Of a DNA stretch of 62,976 nucleotides, positions 55,269 through 62,976 are shown piece after piece. This DNA comes from an uncultured Collinsella sp. (GTDB lineage Bacteria; Actinomycetota; Coriobacteriia; Coriobacteriales; Coriobacteriaceae): the NCBI GenBank assembly GCA_958348565.1, contig CATVZP010000001.1:1-62976 (forward strand), written 5' to 3'. Below the pieces are notes generated by a model. The model saw nothing but the letters and a program-made list of their open reading frames with translations. It was not told the origin of the DNA and ran no database searches. How positions within the stretch are numbered: the stretch's first letter is position 1; every line of letters starts with the position of its first letter. The position numbers and the translations under genes are program-made.

Positions 55269-57027
55269 GATGATATCGCGTCGCCGCTTGATTGAGGCGG
55301 CTGCCGGCACATTGCTGCTTTCGGGCTGCTCTTCGCAGGACGAATCCTCGACAAAAAAGACCAAGAAGCAGGACAAGATTAAAAAGGCCGATGCGTCTAG
55401 CGAGACCAAGCACCTTCGCGACAAGGATGAGCTGTACGAGGTCTACGATGACTCGGGCATCGTATGTATGTACCTGACGGTCTCGCGCGGCAACAGCTCC
55501 GAGAATACCGACCATAGCTGGGCCGAGATCAATACGTACTCGGTCTACGACTATGCCGACATGGGCGTGACGCGCTATCAGGTTATGGGCCTGCTGCAGC
55601 CTGGCGATGATAAGGGCCCCGTTGCCGGTGAGGTCGGTTATGGTGAAGAGGCTCCCAACGCTACCGTGCAGGTGCGCGGCCAGACGTCGAGCGGTTATAC
55701 GCAGAAGAATTACAAGGTGGAGCTCAAAAAAGGAAAGGGTACCTGGCGCCAGCAGCGTGCGATTGCGCTTAACAAGCACATGGGCGAGGGCATGCGCTTT
55801 CGTAACAAGATGGCCTACGATTTGATCCGTGGCATTCCCCAGATGATGGGCCTGCGCACGCAGTTTGTGCACTTATGGGTGTGCGACCAGACCGAAAAAT
55901 CTAACGACACCTTTGAGGACTACGGACTGTTTACGCAGGTCGAGCAGCTCAACAAGACGGCGCTCAAGGCCCACGGTCTGGATAAGAGCGGGCATCTCTA
56001 TAAGGTGAACAGCTTCGATTTTCATCGCTTCGAAGACACCATTAAGCTCGCCGATGACCCCGACTATAACCAGACGGCGTTTGAGGGCATGCTCGAGATT
56101 AAGGGCGATTCGGACCATACCAAGTTGATCGAGATGCTCGATGCGCTCAACGACGATACGCAAAAGATCGACGATGTGCTCGACACCTACTTCGATACCG
56201 AGAACCTGGTCTATTGGATGGCGTTTCAGATCTTGACGGGCAATTGCGATACGCAGAACCGTAACTGCTATCTGTACAGCCCGCTTAACTCCAAAGTCTG
56301 GTACATCCTGGATTGGGACAACGACGGCATGCTGCGCAAGCTCGAGTTGAGCCTGACGGGATTCTCGGATTATGCGAGCTGGGAGCGCGGCGTGAGCAAC
56401 TACTGGGGCAACGTGCTGTTTAACCGCGCGTTGCGCGGCAAGTCGTTCCGCAGCGAGCTCGATAGCGCCGTGAAGGACCTGCGCTCGTATTTGACCGAAG
56501 AGCGTCTGAGCAAGATGGTCGAGCATTATCGCGAGGTCACGGAGCCGCTCGTCTTTGCTGCGCCCGACCTGGAGAATCTGCCCGTGACCAAGGACGAATA
56601 CAAGCAGATTGCCGCGGCGATTCCTTCCGAGATCGAGGAGAACTATAAGAGCTATCGCGAGAGCTATAAGAAGCCCATGCCGTTCTACATTGGCGTGCCG
56701 CAGATCGATAACGGTAAGCTGCGCGTGAATTGGGACGCGTCGTACGACTTTAAGGCGCGCGACATTCGCTATACCGTGGAGCTTGCGCGCGATTACGCCA
56801 TTACTGACGTGATCTTTAAGGCCGAGGACGTGCTGCTGCCGGAGGTAACGTGCGATGCGCCCGATACCGGCCAGTACTTTGTGCGCGTGCGTGCCACCAA
56901 CTCCGACGGCTATACGCAAGATGCGTTTGACTACTATGTGACCGACGACGGTAAACAGTACGGCATGAAGTGTTTTTACGTGCAGGACGGCGGTAAGGTC
57001 GTGGAGGACACGTATGAGGAGGGCTAG
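55258..57027 (+). CDS. CotH-family lipoprotein with twin-arginine-type signal
   Basis: 589 aa from the ATG at 55258 (GGGGAGG upstream); an in-frame upstream extension lies inside pelG. The signal reads SRRRLIEAAAGTLLLSGC, with a twin-arginine start and a lipobox Cys at 24. CotH kinase-like features: 'VQVRGQTSSGYTQKNYKVEL', 'NKHMGEGMRFRNKMAYDL' and 'YILDWDNDG' (Asp metal motif). CotH proteins phosphorylate proteins or remodel spore and surface coats; here export with Pel suggests cell-surface action. The C-terminal ~100 residues look like a fibronectin-type beta domain. Confidence 0.8.
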   Translation: MTDRMISRRRLIEAAAGTLLLSGCSSQDESSTKKTKKQDKIKKADASSETKHLRDKDELYEVYDDSGIVCMYLTVSRGNSSENTDHSWAEINTYSVYDYADMGVTRYQVMGLLQPGDDKGPVAGEVGYGEEAPNATVQVRGQTSSGYTQKNYKVELKKGKGTWRQQRAIALNKHMGEGMRFRNKMAYDLIRGIPQMMGLRTQFVHLWVCDQTEKSNDTFEDYGLFTQVEQLNKTALKAHGLDKSGHLYKVNSFDFHRFEDTIKLADDPDYNQTAFEGMLEIKGDSDHTKLIEMLDALNDDTQKIDDVLDTYFDTENLVYWMAFQILTGNCDTQNRNCYLYSPLNSKVWYILDWDNDGMLRKLELSLTGFSDYASWERGVSNYWGNVLFNRALRGKSFRSELDSAVKDLRSYLTEERLSKMVEHYREVTEPLVFAAPDLENLPVTKDEYKQIAAAIPSEIEENYKSYRESYKKPMPFYIGVPQIDNGKLRVNWDASYDFKARDIRYTVELARDYAITDVIFKAEDVLLPEVTCDAPDTGQYFVRVRATNSDGYTQDAFDYYVTDDGKQYGMKCFYVQDGGKVVEDTYEEG

Positions 57028-57805
57028 CGCGCTGCTTGAGCGTCTGGCGGCTCCGCCCGTGCGAACCACGCAGGAGCGTTACCGCCACGAGCTCAAGTAC
57101 CTCATTAACGAGGGCGAGCACGCCGCGCTGGCCTGTCGCATGGCGCCTGTCTTTAAGCTGGACAAGCATGCGCGGGCGGGCGGTTACACCATTCGCAGCC
57201 TGTACTTTGACGACTACTGCAACTCGGCCTACGAGGAAAAAGACGCCGGCATTCTCATGCGCAAAAAGTATCGCGTGCGCATCTATAACGGCAGCGACAA
57301 GGTGATTAAGCTCGAGCGCAAAAAGAAGTACGGCAGCTGGATCTACAAGGAGGACGCGCCGCTCACGCGCGACGAGTTTGAGCAGATCCTAGCCGGCGAC
57401 TACGACTTTTTGCTGCGGAGCCCCCAACAACTCTGCCGTGAGTTCTACATCGAGTGCATCTGCAACATGATGCGCCCGCGGACCATCGTGGACTACGAGC
57501 GCGAGCCGTGGGTGATGGATGAGGGCACCGTGCGCATTACGTTTGACATGAACGTTCGTGCCGCGGTGGGAAGCTTCGATATCTTTGACGCGACGCTGCC
57601 CGCGCTGCCGGTCCTGGAGCCCGGCAAGCTGGTGATGGAGGTCAAGTTTACGGAGTTTTGCCCGCAGTTGGTGCGCGATATGGTGCCGCCGGGCGCGGCC
57701 GAGCTCACGGCGGTCTCCAAGTACTGCCTGTGTTACGAAAAGACCGCCTACTTGCGCGGCTTTAACTACTGGGAATCGGATTTTGAGAACCGAGGGGATA
57801 TTTAG
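57014..57805 (+). CDS. VTC/polyphosphate polymerase-domain protein
   Basis: 263 aa, overlapping cotH by 14 bp. 'RYRHELKYLI', 'GGYTIRSLYFDDYCNSAYEEKDAG', 'RKKYRVRIYN' and 'KLERKKKYGSWIYKE' form the basic tunnel motifs of the VTC domain, and 'LVMEVKFTEFCPQLV' supplies the Glu-Lys segment. In yeast VTC4 this fold makes polyphosphate; the bacterial copies beside CotH and DUF4956 are uncharacterised as far as I know. Cytoplasmic, no membrane segment. Confidence 0.85.
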   Translation: MRRASALLERLAAPPVRTTQERYRHELKYLINEGEHAALACRMAPVFKLDKHARAGGYTIRSLYFDDYCNSAYEEKDAGILMRKKYRVRIYNGSDKVIKLERKKKYGSWIYKEDAPLTRDEFEQILAGDYDFLLRSPQQLCREFYIECICNMMRPRTIVDYEREPWVMDEGTVRITFDMNVRAAVGSFDIFDATLPALPVLEPGKLVMEVKFTEFCPQLVRDMVPPGAAELTAVSKYCLCYEKTAYLRGFNYWESDFENRGDI

Positions 57806-57808
57806 ACC

Positions 57809-58474
57809 ATGAGCACCAGGGACTTTTTTAAGAACTCCGTCTTGGAGGCGTTTGGTCAGGTCGACCCTGCCAAGATCGGCCTGTCGCTGCTCGTGGCACT
57901 CGCCATGGGCATCCTGATCTATTACGTGTACAAGCGCTTTTTTACCGGCGTGGTGTACTCGCGAAGCTTTGCTGTGACGCTCGTGGGCATGTGCGTGCTC
58001 ACCTGCATGGTCACGCTCGCGATCTCGACGAACGTGGTCATCTCGCTCGGTATGGTCGGTGCTCTGTCCATCGTTCGTTATCGTACGGCGGTCAAGGATC
58101 CGCTCGACCTGTTGTATCTGTTTTGGGCCATTACCACGGGCATTACGGCGGGCGCCGGCATGTATGCGCTTGTGGGGCTCACGGCTGTGGTGATTGTGGT
58201 GATGATTGCCGGCTTTGCGAGCCACCAGGACAAGGCGCGCGTGTACATGATGGTGATTCACTACGCTGGCCAGACCACCGGCGATGATATCGTGCGTGCA
58301 TTTGGGCGCACCAAGTTCACCGTCAAGTCCAAGACCATGCGCGGTGACAAGGTGGAGATGACCGTGGAGGTGTTCTCGGACGGCGTTGACATGCCCTATG
58401 CAGACGCCATTCGCGCGCTCGACGGCGTGGAGGACCTGACGCTCATCCAGTACAACGGCGAATACCACGGGTAA
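57809..58474 (+). CDS. DUF4956 membrane protein
   Basis: 221 aa; the ATG is 3 bp after the VTC stop. About four membrane segments in the first 140 residues, with the conserved cytoplasmic loop 'LGMVGALSIVRYRTAVKDPLDLLYLFWAI', then a soluble ferredoxin-like C-terminal domain. DUF4956 is the usual companion of VTC-domain proteins. It closes the operon. The pairing suggests a membrane transporter or partner for the VTC product; unproven. Confidence 0.85.
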   Translation: MSTRDFFKNSVLEAFGQVDPAKIGLSLLVALAMGILIYYVYKRFFTGVVYSRSFAVTLVGMCVLTCMVTLAISTNVVISLGMVGALSIVRYRTAVKDPLDLLYLFWAITTGITAGAGMYALVGLTAVVIVVMIAGFASHQDKARVYMMVIHYAGQTTGDDIVRAFGRTKFTVKSKTMRGDKVEMTVEVFSDGVDMPYADAIRALDGVEDLTLIQYNGEYHG

Positions 58475-58480
58475 CTATGT

Positions 58481-58504
58481 TCCGGCGTTTTAACAAACGC
58501 CGGA
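58481..58504 (+). terminator. Hairpin after the Pel-like operon
   Basis: TCCGGCGTTT pairs with AAACGCCGGA around a TAAC loop, 6 bp after the DUF4956 stop. No T-run follows, but the stem ends in three A-T pairs next to the loop; termination is likely from position. Confidence 0.6.
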
Positions 58505-58678
58505 CCGCTCGACGCTGCGCGGGCATCTGCCGGGCGATCTGCCGCTCAAACCGTCGATCGCGTACATAAAGTACGCTTCGCTCCTCTTTCGCGGCACCTC
58601 GCCACGGCAGCTGCCCGCTCGCTGACGTTTGCTCGACCAGGAATTCTATTTACTCAATTTGCTGGCAAGGCAGCTATC
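58505..58678. repeat. Structured intergenic element with nested dyads
   Basis: Inside this gap GGGCATCTGCCG (58521-58532) pairs with CGGCAGCTGCCC (58605-58616) with one mismatch, and GCGTAC/GTACGC (58560-58576) forms an inner hairpin. No coding frame fits. It resembles the dispersed palindromic elements of actinobacterial intergenic regions, but a copy count is not possible here. Confidence 0.35.
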
Positions 58679-58711
58679 ATGGTGCTTGTGAATTCGTTGT
58701 CAGGGGTGCTC

Positions 58712-59692
58712 GTGGTAAAGATGAAAGATGTGGCCGAGCTGGCCGGCGTTTCGAGCGCCGCCGTCTCGCGCTACCTCAACGGCGGATATATCTCGGCGGA
58801 CAAGGCCGAGCGCATTAAGCAAGCGATTGAGCTGACCGGATACGTGCGGTCTAGCCAGGCTCGCGCGCTGCGCACCGGCTCTACCAAGCTCATCGGCGTC
58901 ATCGTGCCCAAGATTAACTCGGAGTCCGTGAGCCGCATTACCGCCGGCATTGGCCAGGTACTCGGTCGCCGTGGCTACCAGATGCTGCTTGCCAATACCG
59001 ACAACGCGGCCGATCGCGAGCTCGAGTATCTTGATCTGTTCCAGAACCATCCGGTCGATGGCATTGTTCTGGTGGCGACCATGATTACCGACGAACACCG
59101 TCGGGCGATTGAATCGTGCCGTGTGCCCATCGTGCTGATCGGTCAGAATGTTGAGGGCGCGGCGTGCGTCTATCACGACGATTACGAGGCTGCCTTTGAG
59201 TTGGGCCATGCGCTTGCGGGTCGCGTGGACGGCAAGATTGCCTATATTGGAGTTACCGAAGAGGACCGCGCGGCCGGTTATGACCGCCGTCGCGGTTTTG
59301 AGGCCGGCTTGCGCGCCGCGGGTAACCCGCTCGATGCCGCCTTGATTCGCCTGGGCTCGTTTACGCTCGACTCGGGCTATGGTGCGGCGCGTGAACTGCT
59401 TTCCGTCGACCCCGATGTTTCGTTTATCGCGTGCGCGACCGACACCATGGCGGCGGGCGCGCTGCGTGCCATCGATGAGGTTCGCGGCATGGGCGAGGGT
59501 ATACACCGCGTGAGCGGTTTTGGCGACAACGCGTTTTTGCGCGCGCTGACGGGCGGCATTCCCACCGTGCATTATGGCTACCTGACCAGTGGCGTCGAGG
59601 CGACCAATATGTTGCTCAACACGCTCGATGGCGTGGAGGGGGAGAGCGGTCTCAAGACGCTCAAACTCGGCCATCAACTTATGAATGTCTAG
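58712..59692 (+). CDS. LacI-family transcriptional regulator (sucrose operon)
   Basis: 326 aa from a GTG at 58712 with AGGGG five bases upstream; ATG starts at 58679 and 58721 are alternatives. N-terminal HTH 'MKDVAELAGVSSAAVSRYLNGGYIS' with the hinge 'ALRTGSTKLIGVIVP', then a periplasmic-binding-protein-like effector domain. It precedes a sucrose-type PTS gene and a GH32 hydrolase, so it most likely represses them and responds to sucrose, sucrose-6-P or fructose derivatives. Two identical operator-like boxes lie just after it. Confidence 0.85.
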   Translation: MVKMKDVAELAGVSSAAVSRYLNGGYISADKAERIKQAIELTGYVRSSQARALRTGSTKLIGVIVPKINSESVSRITAGIGQVLGRRGYQMLLANTDNAADRELEYLDLFQNHPVDGIVLVATMITDEHRRAIESCRVPIVLIGQNVEGAACVYHDDYEAAFELGHALAGRVDGKIAYIGVTEEDRAAGYDRRRGFEAGLRAAGNPLDAALIRLGSFTLDSGYGAARELLSVDPDVSFIACATDTMAAGALRAIDEVRGMGEGIHRVSGFGDNAFLRALTGGIPTVHYGYLTSGVEATNMLLNTLDGVEGESGLKTLKLGHQLMNV

Positions 59693-59780
59693 GCTTTGGG
59701 CATGTCTGCCTGCCTTTGAGGCCCCTGTTTTTGCGGTAAAACTACCATTCGCCGGCTTTTTCCTACCGTTCACCCTACTA

Positions 59781-59794
59781 TGAAAACGATTACA
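59781..59794. promoter_or_regulatory. LacI-type operator 1
   Basis: TGAAAACGATTACA, an imperfect palindrome centred on CG as in LacI/GalR operators. It overlaps a TACTAT (59777-59782), which could be a -10, although no matching -35 is clear. Confidence 0.65.
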
Positions 59795-59806
59795 GACATA
59801 TGAAAC

Positions 59807-59820
59807 TGAAAACGATTACA
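59807..59820. promoter_or_regulatory. LacI-type operator 2
   Basis: A second identical TGAAAACGATTACA, 26 bp downstream of the first, measured start to start. Tandem boxes spaced near 2.5 helical turns lie ahead of the PTS gene. Confidence 0.65.
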
Positions 59821-59876
59821 GTGTAAGTGTCAAAGGTAGTCGGGTGCGCATGCACCCGTTGGAGGAAAGGGAAGTC

Positions 59877-61277
59877 ATGGACTACCGCAAATCAGCCCAA
59901 GAGGTGCTCGACAACATCGGTGGCGCCGGCAACGTTGTTTCGGCCGCACACTGCGCCACGCGTCTGCGCCTGGTGATTGCCGATAACGCGAAGGTTGACA
60001 AGGAGGCCCTCGAGAATATCGACGGCGCTAAGGGCGTCTTTGAAGCCCAGGGCCAGCTCCAGATTATTTTTGGCACTGGCACCGTCAATAAGGTCTACGA
60101 GGAGTTCATCGCGCTCAGTGGCGTCGAGGCTGCCACCAAGGCCGAGGTCAAGGAGGCCGCGGCGCAGCAGCAGAACATCTTTATGCGCGCCATTAAGGTG
60201 CTCGGCGACGTCTTTGTCCCCATCATCCCTGCCATCGTGGCCTCGGGTCTGCTGCTGGGCATTATGAGCGCCCTCAACTTTATGGCCTCCAACGGCTTTA
60301 TCGCGCTCGACACCAATAACTTTATCTACAAGATTGCCGACCTGGTCTCGGGCACGTCCTTTGGCATTCTGCAGATCCTGATCGGTTACTCCGCCGCTAA
60401 GGCTTTTGGCGCCAACCCGTATCTGGGCGCCGTTGTCGGTGGTGCGTTCATCAACTCCTCGCTACAGAGCGCCTACACGGTTGCCTCCGAGGGCGTGCAG
60501 ACCATGGTCAACGTCATCCCCGGTGTGTACAGCTTTGAGTGGGTCGGTTATCAAGGCCACGTTATCCCCATCGTCATCGCCTGCGCTATTCTGGCCTTCC
60601 TCGAGAAGCGCCTGCACAAGATCGTTCCCGAGATGTTCGACCTCTTTGTGACCCCGCTCGTCTCGGTGTTCGTGACCGTGCTCGTGACCCTCGTTGCCGT
60701 CGGCCCCATCTTCGTGTGGGCCGAGAACGCCATTCTCGGTCTGATTCAGGCCCTGCTCACCCTGCCCTTTGGCATCGGTTCCTTTATCGTCGGCCTGTTC
60801 TATGCCCCCACGGTCGTTACCGGTATCCACCAGATGTACACCGCCATCGATCTGGGCCAGCTCGCTCAGTACGGTGTGACCTATTGGCTGCCCATCGCCA
60901 GCGCTGCCAACATCGCCCAGGGTGGTGCCGCGCTCGCCGTTGCCTTTAAGACCCGCGATGCCAAGATCAAGGGTCTGGCGCTTCCTTCGGCCCTGTCCGC
61001 CTTCATGGGCATTACCGAGCCTGCCATCTTTGGTGTGAACCTGCGCTTCTTTAAGCCCTTCATCGCCGGCTGCATCGGCGGCGGTTGCGGTGCCCTGGTC
61101 TGCGCGCTCACTTCGCTGGCTGCCTCCGGCACGGGTGTTACGGGTATCTTCGGTATCCTGCTGTGCCTGGCCCAGCCCGTGCAGTACGCGATCATGTTTG
61201 CGGTTGCCGCGGTCGTGTCCTTTGCCATCTCGTTTGTCCTGTACAAGGACGAGCCCAAGGCTTCCGAGCAGGCCTAA
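59877..61277 (+). CDS. scrA: Sucrose-type PTS transporter, EIIBC
   Basis: 466 aa from the ATG at 59877 (GGAAAGGGAAG upstream); the frame opens at 59844. EIIB domain (~1-80) with phosphorylation Cys26 in 'AAHCATRLRLV'; then a glucose/sucrose-superfamily EIIC with about ten membrane segments, including 'GAVVGGAFINSSL' and 'MGITEPAIFGVNLRF'. There is no EIIA domain, so phosphate must come from a separate EIIA. With GH32 next to it, sucrose is the likeliest substrate; other fructosides are possible. Confidence 0.88.
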   Translation: MDYRKSAQEVLDNIGGAGNVVSAAHCATRLRLVIADNAKVDKEALENIDGAKGVFEAQGQLQIIFGTGTVNKVYEEFIALSGVEAATKAEVKEAAAQQQNIFMRAIKVLGDVFVPIIPAIVASGLLLGIMSALNFMASNGFIALDTNNFIYKIADLVSGTSFGILQILIGYSAAKAFGANPYLGAVVGGAFINSSLQSAYTVASEGVQTMVNVIPGVYSFEWVGYQGHVIPIVIACAILAFLEKRLHKIVPEMFDLFVTPLVSVFVTVLVTLVAVGPIFVWAENAILGLIQALLTLPFGIGSFIVGLFYAPTVVTGIHQMYTAIDLGQLAQYGVTYWLPIASAANIAQGGAALAVAFKTRDAKIKGLALPSALSAFMGITEPAIFGVNLRFFKPFIAGCIGGGCGALVCALTSLAASGTGVTGIFGILLCLAQPVQYAIMFAVAAVVSFAISFVLYKDEPKASEQA

Positions 61278-61292
61278 GAGCTTTTGATTGAG

Positions 61293-61325
61293 GAACGCCC
61301 GCGGGCTGTATGCTCGCGGGTGTTC
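61293..61325 (+). terminator. Hairpin between PTS and GH32 genes
   Basis: GAACGCCCGCG (61293-61303) pairs with CGCGGGTGTTC (61315-61325) with one G-U, loop of 11 bases. No T-run; it may be a partial terminator or mRNA-stabilising structure setting the ratio of transporter to hydrolase. Confidence 0.5.
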
Positions 61326-61383
61326 CCCGCATCTGGCGCCGATCTTTGGCACCTTGTAACTTTCGATCCGTTAGGACTTTGAT

Positions 61384-62916
61384 ATGTCTAATGCACTCGG
61401 TCGCGACCTTGCAAAGCTGGTCGCCGCTGTTGACGCCGCCGCCTCTGAGTGCGGTCATGGCGCGTATGGCCAGCGCTTTCATATTATGCCGCCCACGGGC
61501 TGGCTCAACGACCCCAACGGTCTTTGCCAGGCGGGCGGCGTGTTCCACGCTTATTTTCAATATGCTCCGTTTGATGTTGAGGGCGGCGTTAAGGCCTGGG
61601 GTCATGCCACGAGCCGCGACCTTATGAACTGGGAGTATGTTGGCGCGCCGCTGCTGCCCGATGAGCCGTTCGACTGCCATGGCGTGTATTCGGGCTCCGC
61701 GCTTGCCGAGGACGGTCGCATTCGCGTGCTCTATACCGGCAACGTTAAGCTCCCCGATGCGGACGGCGTCTTTGACTATGTCAACTCCGGCCGTCGCGCC
61801 GATACCGTGTATGTCGAGAGCGCCGATGGACAGACGTTTAGCCAAAAGCGCGTGGTGCTGGCTTCCGAGGATTATCCCGAGGATTTGACCTGCCACGTGC
61901 GCGACCCCAAGGTGTGGCGTGACGCGGACGGGCGTTATCACATGGTGCTGGGTGCGCGTCGTCGAGTTGACGGGCCGCACGTCGAGAGCCGTTTTTGCGC
62001 CATGCATGGCGAGGGTGCCGGACGCGATGTGGGCGAGATCCTGGTGTATGGCTCGGCCGATATGCTGAGCTGGGAGCTCGAGAGCCGCGTGTCTACGCCC
62101 GAGCGTTTTGGCTTTATGTGGGAGTGCCCGGGGTATCTGGAGATTGAGACGGATGGCGGTGTACCGGCGAAATGGCTGTCCTTCTCGCCCCAGGGGCTCG
62201 AGGGCGGTCGTTGGGACCGCGGTAATGTGTATGCCGCTGGCTACTTGCCTGTAACGGGTGACATCACCGGTGGTGACGGTGCCTATGAGCTGGGCGAGTT
62301 CCGCCTGTGGGACGCCGGTTTTGACTTCTATGCTCCGCAGGAGTTTACGTCCGAGGACGGTCGCCACATTCTGATCGGCTGGATGGGCATGCCCGATGAG
62401 CCGACCTATGGCAACGCGCCCACCGTGGTGTGCGGCTGGCAGCACTGCATGACGGTGCCGCGCGAGCTTACAGCCGGTGCCGGCGGCGTGGTGCTGCAGC
62501 AGCCGGCGCGCGAGATTGAGCACCATTATGCCTCGGTGCGTGTGGGGGAGGGCTCGTTTGAGGTTGCCGACGATACCTGCTTTGACGTTGTTGTCGACGG
62601 TGTCGACGGCGCGTTTACCGCGATCGTTGATGGCGAGCTGAAGCTGGCGTTTATGCCCGCCGAGGGCGAACTGCCTTCGCGCTTTGAGATGCGATTTACC
62701 GATGAGGGTCGTGCTTCTGCCGGCTGCGGTCGTACTGTGCGCTGGGAGCCCGTCGACGAGGTGCGCAACGTGCGCATTGTCGGCGATGTCTCGTCGGTCG
62801 AGGTGTTTGTGAACGATGGCGCGCTCGTGTTTTCGACGCGCATCTATCCCGAGGCCTATGGCGTGACCGTTGACGCCCCGGGTGCGAGCGTGACCTATCA
62901 CACGCTCAACATCTAG
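61384..62916 (+). CDS. scrB: GH32 sucrose-6-phosphate hydrolase
   Basis: 510 aa. GH32 motifs: 'GWLNDPNG' with nucleophile Asp43, 'CHVRDPKVW' (transition-state Asp) and 'WECPGY' with the acid/base Glu. The five-bladed propeller is followed by a C-terminal beta-sandwich ending near 'VEVFVNDGALVFSTRIYPEA'. No signal peptide, so it acts inside the cell on sucrose-6-P delivered by the PTS. It lies 106 bp after scrA, under the same probable LacI control. Confidence 0.92.
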   Translation: MSNALGRDLAKLVAAVDAAASECGHGAYGQRFHIMPPTGWLNDPNGLCQAGGVFHAYFQYAPFDVEGGVKAWGHATSRDLMNWEYVGAPLLPDEPFDCHGVYSGSALAEDGRIRVLYTGNVKLPDADGVFDYVNSGRRADTVYVESADGQTFSQKRVVLASEDYPEDLTCHVRDPKVWRDADGRYHMVLGARRRVDGPHVESRFCAMHGEGAGRDVGEILVYGSADMLSWELESRVSTPERFGFMWECPGYLEIETDGGVPAKWLSFSPQGLEGGRWDRGNVYAAGYLPVTGDITGGDGAYELGEFRLWDAGFDFYAPQEFTSEDGRHILIGWMGMPDEPTYGNAPTVVCGWQHCMTVPRELTAGAGGVVLQQPAREIEHHYASVRVGEGSFEVADDTCFDVVVDGVDGAFTAIVDGELKLAFMPAEGELPSRFEMRFTDEGRASAGCGRTVRWEPVDEVRNVRIVGDVSSVEVFVNDGALVFSTRIYPEAYGVTVDAPGASVTYHTLNI

Positions 62917-62976
62917 GCGATTCGTCGCATATCGGCGCTATACTGCAGCCGTTGCCCACGATGCGGGGAACACCCG
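62917..62976. other. Window edge
   Basis: Sixty bases after the GH32 stop with no recognisable feature; any terminator would lie beyond the edge. Confidence 0.3.

Noticed and set aside
1..62976. CRISPR arrays or rRNA genes
   Set aside because: I saw no regularly spaced identical repeats outside the ChW coding repeats and IS ends, and no rRNA sequence.

Overview
The window looks like a chromosomal segment of a high-GC Gram-positive anaerobe of the Coriobacteriia, most likely Collinsella or a close relative. The pointers are GC-rich codon use in the core genes, ChW-repeat cell-surface proteins, a fused RmlC-RmlD protein, a Gram-positive type Pel locus and a sucrose PTS operon. This assignment comes from gene content, not from a database match.

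Layout. (1) 1-7858: three ChW-repeat surface proteins in a row, each carrying a different effector domain: NlpC/P60-like, L,D-transpeptidase (interrupted by an in-frame TGA), and a GT80 sialyltransferase-like domain. (2) 7943-14850: an accessory stretch with an IS256-type transposase remnant, a HEPN-domain protein, a complete IS21-type element with a frameshifted istA, and a two-gene module of a double-HTH regulator and an AIPR-type phage-resistance protein. (3) 15240-27586: a lower-GC glycan block with several glycosyltransferases, a Wzx flippase, a GT2-DUF2304 pair, a DUF2142 membrane protein and two WsaF-like transferases. (4) 27721-32151: a very GC-rich dTDP-L-rhamnose operon (rfbA, rfbB, fused rfbC-rfbD) split by a low-GC pair encoding a RelA/SpoT-like synthetase and a small overlapping protein. 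(5) 32340-44936: a DUF4012 gene with an in-frame stop, more glycosyltransferases, a Wzm/Wzt ABC exporter, and a decayed second wzm-wzt copy. (6) 44990-47201: tRNA-Arg(TCT), a remnant of a Septu-like (PtuA/PtuB) defence pair, and an AAA ATPase. (7) 47349-58474: an eight-gene Pel-like operon, pelD-pelE-DUF2194-pelF-pelG-cotH-VTC-DUF4956. (8) 58712-62916: a LacI regulator, tandem operators, sucrose-type PTS EIIBC and a GH32 sucrose-6-phosphate hydrolase.

How the parts fit together. Regions 3-5 form one large cell-surface polysaccharide locus that makes dTDP-rhamnose, assembles a rhamnose-containing glycan with many transferases, and carries both a flippase and an ABC exporter. The ChW proteins probably act at the same cell surface. 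The Pel-like operon is a separate exopolysaccharide system; its PelD-like protein keeps an RxxD motif that could bind c-di-GMP. Six genes or elements are visibly broken (L,D-transpeptidase, DUF4012, second wzt, istA, Septu remnant, IS256 remnant), which fits a fast-changing surface and defence region. The most unusual items are the secreted ChW/GT80-like fusion, the RelA/SpoT-like pair inside the rhamnose operon, and the conserved-Trp codon changed to TGA.
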